Shown here in pieces: positions 54,012-62,581 of a DNA stretch of 64,000 nucleotides; within the stretch, counting starts at the first letter, position 1; each line of letters starts with the position of its first letter. Below the pieces are notes generated by a model. That model saw nothing but the letters and a program-made list of their open reading frames with translations. It did no database searches and was not told where the DNA came from. The translations under genes and the position numbers were made by a program. Source of the DNA: Sporosarcina psychrophila (GTDB lineage Bacteria; Bacillota; Bacilli; Bacillales_A; Planococcaceae); the NCBI RefSeq assembly GCF_001590685.1, contig NZ_CP014616.1, forward strand, positions 1,177,001 through 1,241,000, written 5' to 3'.

Positions 54012-54243
54012 TGCAATTCCTCCTTTGTAGTTTGCCGAATTAGTTGGCAAGTGAAAACCCTAACACTCAAGAGTTACTAAGGTCAATGATTATGGACTGG
54101 TGTTTCTTTTCCATTGAATTGCTATTGTTCAGCCTTGCTTTCTCCTGTGGACGAACTCCAAAATAGTATCCAAAAGTGTTATAATTATACTTAACTATAA
54201 TTTGATGTTATTAATTTTAACTAAAGGAGGGCTTTAAACAAAA

Positions 54244-56430
54244 ATGAAGAAAATAAATACAATGTTTCTCGCTTTAGCATTAACGGTAGCTTTACCGACG
54301 ACAGCTACTGTTGGATTAACAGCTAACGCGGCAGAAGCTCAAGTCGTTAAATCAGAAGACGTCACGACAGCTGCAAAATTTACGGATATTCCAAATAGCC
54401 ACTGGGCGAAAAATGAAGTTATGCAACTTGTAGAAATGGGCATAATGACGGGTTACGGCGATATGCAATTTCGTCCGGATCTAGCAATGACAGTTGGAGA
54501 GGCTACTCAATCTTTTACAAAAGCGGGATATGAATTTTTAATCAAAGACGTGACAGGCAATTCTTTTGGTATGGAAGAACCTTTAACACGTAGGCAAATG
54601 GAGTTGGCATTAGTAGATGCATTTAATTTGCAAGATAGTGCATTAATCGAATGGCCAAGTCTTATTTCATTGGATAAAGGAAGTGTAGGCGCAGTTCCAC
54701 AATACAGAATTATGCCAGGCATACAAAAAGGTCTATTCAATCACGGATCACAAGTAGACCGCGCTACTTTTGCGGTGATTCTGCATCAAGTACTTGTGGA
54801 GAAGGGGAACATTGCAACTACCAAAAAATATGAATTAACGAACTTAGAGCTGTCGCCTAATTTTACTCGGATTCCCTCTGCTGTGAATTTAATGAAGGTG
54901 TCATTTGATGAACATCCGATTTACCTAAGATCGACAGAGAATATACTTTTCACGAATCATACGAGAATCGATAACTCATTTTCACGAGATAATATTTACA
55001 CTTATGACATCGGTATAGAAGGTGCGACCATTGAGTTAACGGTTCGTTCATTTGATAATGGCGATTACTTCTTATTTTCGAAAATCAATAACCCTACTGA
55101 ATCTGCTGTAACAGTAGATGTCATTCAAAAAGAAAATGAAGTGGCTTCATTTGAGCTAAACCGTTATGATAAATACAAGATTAAACGTAATGATAAAGAC
55201 GTTTTTGGCAGTGACACAACATCCTATCCGACAGGTTTACTCCAATTTGTGAAGCTAGATGGATCAGTGAAGGAGCGGATGGTTGGTCAGTCTTATTTGT
55301 CAAAGCAATTGTCATTAGAGTATGAGAATGATGGCTACAGTTACATGCGTCAATTGCTCGGTGAAAAAGAGGCACTGTCTTATGCTAAGGTTGGAACAAC
55401 ATTATTATCTGTGCATACGTTAAATTCAAAAGGCAATGACATTGTAGATCAGTGGTATATGAATGCAGATGACCAATTATTTGCGAATGAAGAGAATATG
55501 GAGAGCTGGATGCTTGAGTCAGCTAAGTATTATAAAAAACGTAATAATTGGTATACGGCGGGTGGCCCATACAATAATATGGCGATAACCACAGAGCCAA
55601 TGCCTGATACAGGGCAAGGATATGGGCGGAACTTACTTCTATTAAAAGAAGATCGTGCGCTGGTTTTATATAATGAGCAAGAGGATCGTTATTTTGAGAA
55701 CTTAATTTACAACTCATTTGTTAACTTGAAGAATTTCAAAGGTGACAAAGATTATTGGGAAACAGAAGTTACAAGCACCTATTTGAAAGATTTATATGAC
55801 ATTACAGCTCCATTCATTGATACACGTTTTAATGAGCAAATCGCGCTTTTCTACTATAATAGTGGCGCTGATTTTGGAATTGATAATGCAAAAGAACCAT
55901 TGCGTAATTATGCTGACTTACTGGTCTCGCAAAAAAGTAAAGGAAACGTCATTGCTGTGAATGACGAGTCTTACTACATCGCGGATTACTTCCCGATTGC
56001 ACAGCAAGTAACGACGCATGCCTCTATGAATCATGTGTTGGGCGGTATGAACGTTTTACTCATGGCTTATAATGAGTTCGGTGATCAGAAGTATTTAGAT
56101 ACAGCGCAGGCTATACAAACAGCGATTGTAGCGGATAAAGATGATTGGATTCGTGATAATGGCGATATTTGGTATCGTATTTCCGCATTACATGACTATA
56201 AAGGCGATGATTACAAGCACCTGACTTTAGAGGACTTAATAAATTCGTACAAACTTTGGAAAGATATTGATCCGACGTATTTGCCTTTATTAGAAGAAAT
56301 GATTGCTTCAAAAGCTTCGTTTTTATCGAATGAAAATTTAGGTTACACAACTAAAATAAAGAACGGGTTACGTGATATCGACTTATCGAACTATCTTCCT
56401 AAAGGGGAAGAAAGAACAGATGCATTGTGA
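54244..56430 (+). CDS. Large SLH surface protein with alpha/alpha-toroid-like C-terminus
   Basis: 728 aa. Signal peptide (cleavage near ANAAEA), one clear SLH repeat (FTDIPNSHWAKNEVMQLVEMGIMTGYGD) and two degenerate ones to about residue 200, a beta-rich middle (about 205-400), and a helical C-terminus (about 430-715). In the latter, NHVLGGMNVLLMAYNEFGDQKYLDTAQ recalls (alpha/alpha)6-barrel sugar enzymes such as C5-epimerases. Enzymatic role is inference. AAAGGAGGG lies 12 bases before the ATG. Confidence 0.8.
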   Translation: MKKINTMFLALALTVALPTTATVGLTANAAEAQVVKSEDVTTAAKFTDIPNSHWAKNEVMQLVEMGIMTGYGDMQFRPDLAMTVGEATQSFTKAGYEFLIKDVTGNSFGMEEPLTRRQMELALVDAFNLQDSALIEWPSLISLDKGSVGAVPQYRIMPGIQKGLFNHGSQVDRATFAVILHQVLVEKGNIATTKKYELTNLELSPNFTRIPSAVNLMKVSFDEHPIYLRSTENILFTNHTRIDNSFSRDNIYTYDIGIEGATIELTVRSFDNGDYFLFSKINNPTESAVTVDVIQKENEVASFELNRYDKYKIKRNDKDVFGSDTTSYPTGLLQFVKLDGSVKERMVGQSYLSKQLSLEYENDGYSYMRQLLGEKEALSYAKVGTTLLSVHTLNSKGNDIVDQWYMNADDQLFANEENMESWMLESAKYYKKRNNWYTAGGPYNNMAITTEPMPDTGQGYGRNLLLLKEDRALVLYNEQEDRYFENLIYNSFVNLKNFKGDKDYWETEVTSTYLKDLYDITAPFIDTRFNEQIALFYYNSGADFGIDNAKEPLRNYADLLVSQKSKGNVIAVNDESYYIADYFPIAQQVTTHASMNHVLGGMNVLLMAYNEFGDQKYLDTAQAIQTAIVADKDDWIRDNGDIWYRISALHDYKGDDYKHLTLEDLINSYKLWKDIDPTYLPLLEEMIASKASFLSNENLGYTTKIKNGLRDIDLSNYLPKGEERTDAL

Positions 56431-56451
56431 AGAAGAAAAAACTAAATAGAT

Positions 56452-56540
56452 ACTGCTAGGGGAGCCGTTTAGGCTGAGACACATCATAGATGTAAACCCT
56501 TCGAACCTGATCTAGTTCATACTAGCGTAGGGAAGCAGCT
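56452..56540 (+). promoter_or_regulatory. TPP riboswitch (THI box)
   Basis: The conserved aptamer landmarks are in order: TAGGGGAGCC, GGCTGAGA, AAACCCTTCGAACCTGATC, then ACTAGCGTAGGGAAGC. The P1 stem closes CTGCTAGGG with the final AGCAG. A terminator follows at 56574-56612. It should switch off ylmB when thiamin pyrophosphate is plentiful. Confidence 0.95.
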
Positions 56541-56573
56541 GAAACTCTACACTCAATGTCTTTATATACGTAG

Positions 56574-56612
56574 AAAACAGCCGCCTTCCGATTATGGAAA
56601 GCGGCTGTTTTC
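56574..56612 (+). terminator. Expression-platform terminator of the TPP riboswitch
   Basis: AAAACAGCCGC / GCGGCTGTTTT with inner CTTCC / GGAAAG pairing. Confidence 0.88.
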
Positions 56613-56622
56613 TGTTCCAGTG

Positions 56623-56729
56623 TATATATGTTGAACAAATGAAATAAAGATAGTGAACTGCGCGAAGGCGCATTACAAGGGCTAGCGCCGTAGTGAATTC
56701 AATGGAATTCTTTATTACAACGTATATAG
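56623..56729 (+). repeat. M1 short element, most complete copy
   Basis: 107 bp from TATATATGTTGAACAAATG to ACAACGTATATAG; the ends are inverted repeats. It is inserted between the riboswitch terminator and ylmB, so any antiterminated transcript must cross it. Confidence 0.75.
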
Positions 56730-56761
56730 ATTCACCTACCAAAAATATAGATAAGGGATGG

Positions 56762-58036
56762 ATGAGTAAAATGGAAAATAAAATTAGTAACCTAGTTGAT
56801 GAACGTCTAGAGGAGTTAGTGCAATTGCTAGCGGACCTCGTTCGTTTCCCGACAGTTAGTCCACCGGCAAGAAATACAACAGGCGTACAGCGGTATATTC
56901 AAGATTTTTTAGCACAAGAAAAATTTGAAACGGTTAGTTGGGATGTATTTCCTGGCGACCCGAACGTTGTAGGCGTTAAAAAGGGAACGGATGGAAACCT
57001 GTATAACAGCCTAATCATTAATGGACATATAGACGTTGCGGAAGTGGGGGATGAAACAGAGTGGACTGTGCCTGTCTTTGAACTAACGACTAAAGATGGC
57101 AACGCATATGGGCGAGGAACATCCGATATGAAAGGTGCAGTAGCGGCGACTTTACTAGCCGTTAAATTATTAAACGAACTAGGTGTGGAACTGAAAGGTG
57201 ATTTGCAAATTCAGACTGTCATTGGGGAGGAAGCGGGAGAGGCTGGAACACTTTCATGTATGGAAAAAGGCTATACAGCAGACTTTGCACTTGTAGTCGA
57301 TGGCAGTGATAGTCAAATCCATGGTCAGGGTGGTGTGATTACCGGCTGGATAACGATTAAAAGTAAGGAAGTTTTCCATGATGCAATGAGGATGAGTATG
57401 CTTCATGCAGGCGGTTCGGTTAATGGGGCTAGTGCGATAGAAAAGATGATGAAGGTTATTGCTGGATTACAAGATTTAGAACGTCACTGGGCTGTGACAA
57501 AAAAATATCCGGGTTTTGCGCCTGGCACCACTACTATTAATCCAGCAGTTATAGAAGGAGGAAGGCATGCAGCTTTTGTGGCGGATGAATGTCGGCTCTG
57601 GATCACCGTTCATTTCTATCCGAATGAAACCTATCAATCTGTAACAAAAGAAATCGAAGAGCATTTGAACCATGTAGCAAAAGCAGACACGTGGTTAAGA
57701 GAAAATCCCATTCACTTTCGCTGGGGTGGAAAATCAATGATTGAAGAACGTGGAGAAATATTTCCGGCGCTTGAAATGAATGCGGACCATGCAGCTGTTC
57801 AACTTCTTGCGCATTGTCATGAACAAACCGAAAAAAGTCCTGCAATAATAGGTATGTCGAGATCAGTAACAGATGCGGGCTGGCTAGGAGCAGCAGGAAT
57901 TCCAACTGTTATCTATGGTCCTGGAAAGTTGGAAGAGGCACATTCAGTCGATGAAAAGATAAACATTGAAGAATTAGTGGTATTTACCAAGACGCTTATG
58001 TTATTTATAAATGAGTGGTGTAATACGAAAAAATAG
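56762..58036 (+). CDS. ylmB: Formylaminopyrimidine deformylase-type M20 amidohydrolase (YlmB)
   Basis: 424-aa M20/ArgE-family metallohydrolase. Metal site: His89 in NGHIDVAEVGD, Asp in GTSDMKGAVA, GEEAGEAG with the catalytic Glu. It resembles YlmB, which removes the formyl group from N-formyl-4-amino-5-aminomethyl-2-methylpyrimidine in thiamin salvage. The TPP riboswitch upstream strongly supports that role over acetylornithine deacetylase. ATG 56762 follows AAGGG. Confidence 0.85.
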   Translation: MSKMENKISNLVDERLEELVQLLADLVRFPTVSPPARNTTGVQRYIQDFLAQEKFETVSWDVFPGDPNVVGVKKGTDGNLYNSLIINGHIDVAEVGDETEWTVPVFELTTKDGNAYGRGTSDMKGAVAATLLAVKLLNELGVELKGDLQIQTVIGEEAGEAGTLSCMEKGYTADFALVVDGSDSQIHGQGGVITGWITIKSKEVFHDAMRMSMLHAGGSVNGASAIEKMMKVIAGLQDLERHWAVTKKYPGFAPGTTTINPAVIEGGRHAAFVADECRLWITVHFYPNETYQSVTKEIEEHLNHVAKADTWLRENPIHFRWGGKSMIEERGEIFPALEMNADHAAVQLLAHCHEQTEKSPAIIGMSRSVTDAGWLGAAGIPTVIYGPGKLEEAHSVDEKINIEELVVFTKTLMLFINEWCNTKK

Positions 58037-58082
58037 GAGTGCAAGTAATCTCCCCGTTCATCTACTACTATTAAACTGTTAC

Positions 58083-58818
58083 ATGTTGAACAAATGGATG
58101 CCTATATAAACTAAGCGAAGGCGCCTTACAAGGGACAGCCTAAACCTTAAGAAAAGCTTAAAAGTCTACGTTTGACTTGTACATTTGCGGCTAGCTTTGG
58201 ACGAAATGATTACAACACCTTTACCGCGGGTTAAATGTGGCTGGAAATGCCAGCTACACTCTTTTCGGTAATCCTGTTACAACTAACTGTCCACCACATA
58301 CCTACAATGTTTAAGTGGAAAATGCAACTACTTTGGAAGATGGAAGAATAACTACCTTTCTATAAAAGTTGCAAGTGCCCGAAGATGAAATTTCGGGCAC
58401 TCTGCTGCATTTAACAAGCTTTCCTTACTTACTTTGGCAAAAATCATACAAGTAACAATGTGATGCCATATAGAAAGTGACCCTTTCTAAAATACAAAAA
58501 GGAAATACTATAGAGTGGGATTAGGCAGCCAAAATTGCATCTTTGGCTGCCCCTTTATGGATAGGAATGTAGTTATTCACTCGTTCCCAAAAGCATCAGA
58601 ACTTAGTGTAGCTGTACCTTTGAAGAGCGGCGGACGAAGGGCCCCCATACAATTAACGAAAAAGCAGCGTAGGATGCGACAAAGTCGCATCCTACGCTGC
58701 AAGAAATTCCGATAATGGTGCAGTAGTCGTTCAGTCCAAAGCGATTCAAAAGCACATGTACATAAGGCTTCTAGTGTTTTATCACAAAAGTAAGCAGTCA
58801 TGTGTTTCAACATATAAA
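58083..58818 (+). repeat. Long noncoding element L1, copy 2
   Basis: Begins with an M1-like end (ATGTTGAACAAATGGATGCC, AAGCGAAGGCGCCTTACAAG) and ends TTTCAACATATAA, a partial inverted repeat of the start. The body aligns, reverse complemented, with 21.36-22.0 kb. Hairpins: AGTGCCCGAA/TTCGGGCACT (58374-58401), GGCAGCCAAA/TTTGGCTGCC (58524-58551) and a perfect 17-bp stem with AAA loop at 58664-58700. No plausible gene; the whole gap before the flavin oxidoreductase is this element. Confidence 0.7.
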
Positions 58819-58887
58819 TAAGTGAAGCTATTACTTATACGGTATCAATTGATTTCTATGTTTCCAGATAGATTATTATGAGATACC

Positions 58888-59952
58888 TTAACGAGCCGTT
58901 TCACGCCGAACGATCGGAGCTACTTGTGTTGCTAACATTTCAATACTCGCTGCGACTTTAGAAAACGGCAAGCCGCCGATATCCATTTGTGCAATGAATC
59001 GTTGATGTCCAAATAGTTCGTGTTGGTGGAGAATCTTCTCAATTATTTGCTGAGGGCTGCCGACAAATAATCCGGTTTCGGGACTGGCCATATAATTGAA
59101 ATCAGAGCGGGATATTCTCGTAATCATTCCATGTTGTTTGTTCACATATCCCCAATAATTTGCATAGTAAGGATAAAATTCGTCTTTCGCTTGTTGGGAT
59201 GTCTTTGTTATATACGTATGTCCTGTTACAGCCACTTTTAAATCCTCTACACGATGTCCGGCACTTATGCCAGCTTGGCGATACAAATCAACAAGTGGTT
59301 TGAAACGAATTGGATCCCCACCGAGGATAGCTAATGCTAAACCAGTTCCAAGTTTTCCAGCTCGTATTGCACTATCAGGTGTTCCACCTACACCAACCCA
59401 AATCGGCAGTTTATTTTGAACAGGGCGCGGGGCAATCATAGAATTAGTTAAAGGCGAACGGAATGACCCATTCCAATTGACGATTTCATTGGTATTCAAT
59501 TCTTGAAGCAGTCGTATGTTTTCATCGAACAGTTCGTCATAATTGTTTAAGTCATGACCGAATAACGGAAAAGATTCAACGAATGCACCACGACCTGTAA
59601 TAATCTCAGCGCGACCATTCGAAATTAAATCGAGTGTAGCAAAATCCTCGAATAGGCGAACAGGGTCGACTGTGTTCAAAACAGTCGTTGCACTCGTCAA
59701 TTTAATACGCTTCGTGTTTTGTGCCACTGCCGCCAGAACAACTGGCGGAGCTGATACGGCATAGTCTAAGCGGTGATGCTCACCGACACCAAAAATATCA
59801 AGTCCGGCTTCTTCAGTCAGCTTTCCAATAGCCAATACTTCATGAAGGCGCTGATGAATACTTATTGTTTTTCCAGTTAGGGGATCTGGACCAAGATCCC
59901 CAAATGTATATATTCCAATTTCAATTCCGGGTTTCCTAGTTTCTGTTTGCAT
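58888..59952 (-). CDS. LLM-class flavin-dependent oxidoreductase (luciferase-like)
   Basis: 354-aa bacterial-luciferase-fold monooxygenase using FMNH2. GVGEHHRLDYAVSAPPVVLAA, SATTVLNTVDPVRLFEDFATLDLISNGRAEIITGRG and WVGVGGTPDSAIRAGKLG are family blocks. Start is ATG 59952 with AGGAGATGAG upstream; an earlier in-frame ATG lies on the ribosome site. It follows ywnB by 23 bases in the same operon, under a palindromic operator. Substrate unknown. Confidence 0.88.
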   Translation of the reverse strand: MQTETRKPGIEIGIYTFGDLGPDPLTGKTISIHQRLHEVLAIGKLTEEAGLDIFGVGEHHRLDYAVSAPPVVLAAVAQNTKRIKLTSATTVLNTVDPVRLFEDFATLDLISNGRAEIITGRGAFVESFPLFGHDLNNYDELFDENIRLLQELNTNEIVNWNGSFRSPLTNSMIAPRPVQNKLPIWVGVGGTPDSAIRAGKLGTGLALAILGGDPIRFKPLVDLYRQAGISAGHRVEDLKVAVTGHTYITKTSQQAKDEFYPYYANYWGYVNKQHGMITRISRSDFNYMASPETGLFVGSPQQIIEKILHQHELFGHQRFIAQMDIGGLPFSKVAASIEMLATQVAPIVRRETAR

Positions 59953-59975
59953 TGTTCTCATCTCCTAAAACTAAG

Positions 59976-60617
59976 TTATTCCGCTTCAGAAACAAGGGTG
60001 AAACGTTCATTTATATGTTGAGGATTTTCGATTTCATCAAGAACTGCAATTGCATAGTCAGCATAGCTTACATAGCTGTCACCTTTTGAGTTCACGATTA
60101 AATTGTCTTTTCCTTTTTGATACGAACCCGTTCTTTTTCCTTCAGGATTAAAGAATGCTGCTGGGCTAATGAATGTCCATTTAACTCCACTCGTCTTTTG
60201 CAGGTCTTCTAAGTTCTTTCCTTGATTGGAAGCAGTTGCAAAGTATTCTTCAGGGAATTCCGGTGTGTCAATTAGACGGATGGTTTTTGCTTCATCTACA
60301 AACAAGCTTCCCGCGCCACCTACAACAATTAATCTTGTTTCTGGAGCGCCTTCAAACGCCTCTATTAACTCTCTTCCGGCATCTAGATGAAGATGTTCCT
60401 GTCCTGCAGGAGCACCGAATGCATTTACAACAACATCAAATTGACGAAGGTCTTCAGCTTGTAGATCAAATATATCTATTTCGAGGGCGACAACATTTTC
60501 TTCAGTTAGTTTTGCTGCATTTCTAACGATAGCTGTTACTTCGTGTCCACGGTCATTCGCTTCTTTTACAATAAGGCTTCCTGCTTTTCCTGTAGCTCCG
60601 ATAATTCCAATTTTCAT
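59976..60617 (-). CDS. ywnB: NAD(P)-binding atypical SDR protein (YwnB-like)
   Basis: 213-aa NmrA-like Rossmann protein. KIGIIGATGKAGSLIVKEANDRGHEVTAIVRN is the nucleotide site; the usual SDR Tyr-Lys pair is not obvious, as in other NAD(P)-binding sensors/reductases of this type. Start is ATG 60617, with GGAGGATTT upstream. It sits next to the Rrf2 regulator gene, as ywnB does beside ywnA in B. subtilis. Confidence 0.85.
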   Translation of the reverse strand: MKIGIIGATGKAGSLIVKEANDRGHEVTAIVRNAAKLTEENVVALEIDIFDLQAEDLRQFDVVVNAFGAPAGQEHLHLDAGRELIEAFEGAPETRLIVVGGAGSLFVDEAKTIRLIDTPEFPEEYFATASNQGKNLEDLQKTSGVKWTFISPAAFFNPEGKRTGSYQKGKDNLIVNSKGDSYVSYADYAIAVLDEIENPQHINERFTLVSEAE

Positions 60618-60705
60618 GTTTAAATCCTCCAGTAAATTAGTTTTTTTATGCACATAAAATAATGCGCGCCTAGTGATTTGAAGCCATTGGCTATAATTAA
60701 TCCAA

Positions 60706-60732
60706 CTGTAACTGTAATGGTTACAGTTACAG
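60706..60732. promoter_or_regulatory. Perfect palindromic operator upstream of ywnB
   Basis: Arms CTGTAACTGTAA and TTACAGTTACAG around a TGG centre: 12 + 3 + 12 bases, fully symmetric. It lies between the end of the Rrf2 gene and the ywnB start. The related TGTAA-N9-TTACA at the ywnA promoter suggests a YwnA-type binding site. Confidence 0.7.
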
Positions 60733-60755
60733 CGACGGCTAAAAAATCGAATGAA

Positions 60756-61184
60756 CTATCCGATTTTTTGTGTTAATACCGATACTAATTCTTCCATCGT
60801 AATTTCATGTAACACAGATTCCATCGCTTCTTGAGCTCGAAGTAAAATCAGCTCAAGAACTGCCTCAATGTTGGCGCCAACCGGGCAATTTGGATTTGGT
60901 TTTTCATGAAATTGAAAAAGTTCGCCTTCTTCCACGACTTCGACTGCTCTGTACACATCGAGTAAAGTAATATCTTTTAAAGGTTTTTGAAGCGTAGCTC
61001 CCCCAAGACCTTGCCGAACTTGAATAAGTCCTGCATTTCTTAGTTTACCAATTATTCTTCGTATGACTACAGGATTTGTATTCACACTTTCCGCAATCCA
61101 TTCCGAAGTACAAAGCTCGTTACTTTCAATCGCCACGAGGGATAGAATATGAACTGCAACTGTAAAGCGACTACTGATTTTCAT
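60756..61184 (-). CDS. ywnA: Rrf2 family transcriptional regulator (YwnA-like)
   Basis: 142-aa Rrf2 protein: ISSRFTVAVHILSLVAIE opening, helix-turn-helix WIAESVNTNPVVIRRIIGKLRNAGLI, wing GLGGATLQKPLKDITLLDVYRAVE. The three Cys of the Fe-S cluster (IscR/NsrR) are absent; only NPNCPVG and one N-terminal Cys occur, so it is more likely a thiol- or ligand-based repressor. Start is ATG 61184, with GGGAGG upstream. Probably controls itself and the ywnB-flavin oxidoreductase operon. Confidence 0.87.
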   Translation of the reverse strand: MKISSRFTVAVHILSLVAIESNELCTSEWIAESVNTNPVVIRRIIGKLRNAGLIQVRQGLGGATLQKPLKDITLLDVYRAVEVVEEGELFQFHEKPNPNCPVGANIEAVLELILLRAQEAMESVLHEITMEELVSVLTQKIG

Positions 61185-61201
61185 TGCAAGTAACCTCCCG
61201 G

Positions 61202-61238
61202 TGTAATCATTATAGTTACAACGCGTATTGATTGTCAA
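61202..61238 (-). promoter_or_regulatory. ywnA promoter with internal operator
   Basis: Minus strand TTGACA (61233-61238) and TATAAT (61209-61214), 18-base spacing. TGTAA and TTACA in inverted orientation (61202-61220) bracket the -10, matching the half-sites of the ywnB palindrome. Confidence 0.65.
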
Positions 61239-61257
61239 TTGTTATTATTCAAGTGAT

Positions 61258-61728
61258 GGGGTGTGGATTGTAGAACGCTTGGCGCTTTGGGGATGCCTTT
61301 CGCCGTAAGCCTGGATATCGCTTCGCATCCAGTCTTACGGCTTCGGCGACCCCTTTGTCGCGCCTGCGCTAGGGTATTCATTATCGAGAGAAATGTAATT
61401 TTGAGATGTATATGCTGAGATAATAAGGTGATTACTAGTTGATACTAATTATATTAAAGAAAGACGTACTCCAACTTGCAGATTTCATCACAGCTAATGA
61501 AATGCTCTTTCTCACATAGAACATCCAGCGGAGGCGCGTCTTCGTGGTAGCCGGAGCGATAAGACTGAAAGGGGTCTTCTTTCTGGCTTATCGCGGGAGG
61601 CATCCACAAAGCGTCGAAGCGGTATTGGTAGGAGTTCTATTTTATGCTAGGTATCAGACTTTTCAACAGCCTCCCAAAAGCCTTGTAAAGTGCATACGCC
61701 ATATTCATTTGTTCAACATATATAGGGT
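61258..61728 (+). repeat. Long noncoding element L2, copy 2
   Basis: Aligns with 47945-48332. It begins GGGGTGTGGATTGTAGAACG and ends CATTTGTTCAACATATATAG, the inverted form of the M1/L ends. A stretch of about 60 bp (about 61421-61480) has no partner in copy 1. Hairpins: CCGTAAG...CTTACGG with inner CTGGAT/ATCCAG inside a GGGGATGCC/GGCGACCCC helix, and GCGATAAG (61556) / CTTATCGC (61587). The left terminal repeat is missing, and the body starts only 20 bases from the ywnA -35. No gene in the gap up to 61858. Confidence 0.75.
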
Positions 61729-61858
61729 ATTTGATCTTGATACAGAGCTGGAAATTATGGTTTTAGGGACTTATACTAAACAAATTTTAGAGAACCGGTT
61801 CTTGTTAACTTCACGAAACCTCTTATTGAAAAATGTAGTTATCTAGACCAATAAAGTG

Positions 61859-62485
61859 TTAACGACTTTGAAAAATGACTTTAAAACCAATGCCGATATA
61901 AACTAATCCTAAAATTTTTCCGCCCCACCGGCCAATCCCTAATCTCGGCTTCATCAGTCGCCCAATCGTACCCGTACCAATTGCCAAAATTGTTGTATAG
62001 ATCATACTCAATGCAACGAAAATAATGCCTAGAATTAGAAATTGGATAAAGGTTGACCCATTTTCCGGCTTTACGAATTGTGGGAAAAAAGCTAAAAAGA
62101 AAAGAGCAGTTTTCGGATTCAAAGCTTCCACCAAAATACCATGCCCGTAAGCGCGTGATGCTGACACCTGTGAAATATCAGGCATCTTGGTTGTCGAAGC
62201 TTTTGCCAAAATCGCCCGAATACCCATATATAATAAATAGGACGCTCCCGCGAATTTCACAGCATTGAAAGCAACCGCGGAAGTCATTAGAATTGCTGAT
62301 AATCCAACAGCAGAAAATAACGTATGAATGAAATCTCCTGTTGCTATGCCAAGCCCAGTCATGATTCCGGTTTTACGACCTCCCTGTGCCGCCCGGGTAA
62401 TCGTTAATAAGACAGCAGGTCCTGGTATCAAAAACAATCCGATGACGACGATAATAAATGCGCTCAAAGTAGAGATATCAAGCAT
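61859..62485 (-). CDS. LysE/RhtB family exporter (third, divergent)
   Basis: 208 aa, RhtB branch: LIPGPAVLLTITRAAQGGRKTGIMTGLGIATGDFIHT at the N-terminus, VEALNPKTALFFLAFFPQFV in the middle. It differs clearly from the two copies at 9-11 kb. It would export an amino acid or homoserine-lactone-type compound. Start is ATG 62485 with AAAGGGGTGG upstream. Monocistronic. Confidence 0.88.
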   Translation of the reverse strand: MLDISTLSAFIIVVIGLFLIPGPAVLLTITRAAQGGRKTGIMTGLGIATGDFIHTLFSAVGLSAILMTSAVAFNAVKFAGASYLLYMGIRAILAKASTTKMPDISQVSASRAYGHGILVEALNPKTALFFLAFFPQFVKPENGSTFIQFLILGIIFVALSMIYTTILAIGTGTIGRLMKPRLGIGRWGGKILGLVYIGIGFKVIFQSR

Positions 62486-62581
62486 TTCACCACCCCTTTC
62501 GACTATTTTAATAAACAAACTAAATTTAAGACCGCTGGTACAGACAAAATTCCGAATTGCATTAGTGCCAAATGCCTTTTT

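Noticed and set aside
56693..56761. Longer N-terminus for YlmB
   Set aside because: The extra residues would be encoded within the M1 element and lack a ribosome site; ATG 56762 has AAGGG.
58515..58813. 66-aa and 78-aa frames in the L1 element
   Set aside because: They follow the hairpin arms and are broken in the 21-kb copy.
61544..61846. 100-aa frame over the end of the second L2 copy
   Set aside because: Crosses the terminal repeat into flanking DNA and is absent at the 48-kb copy.
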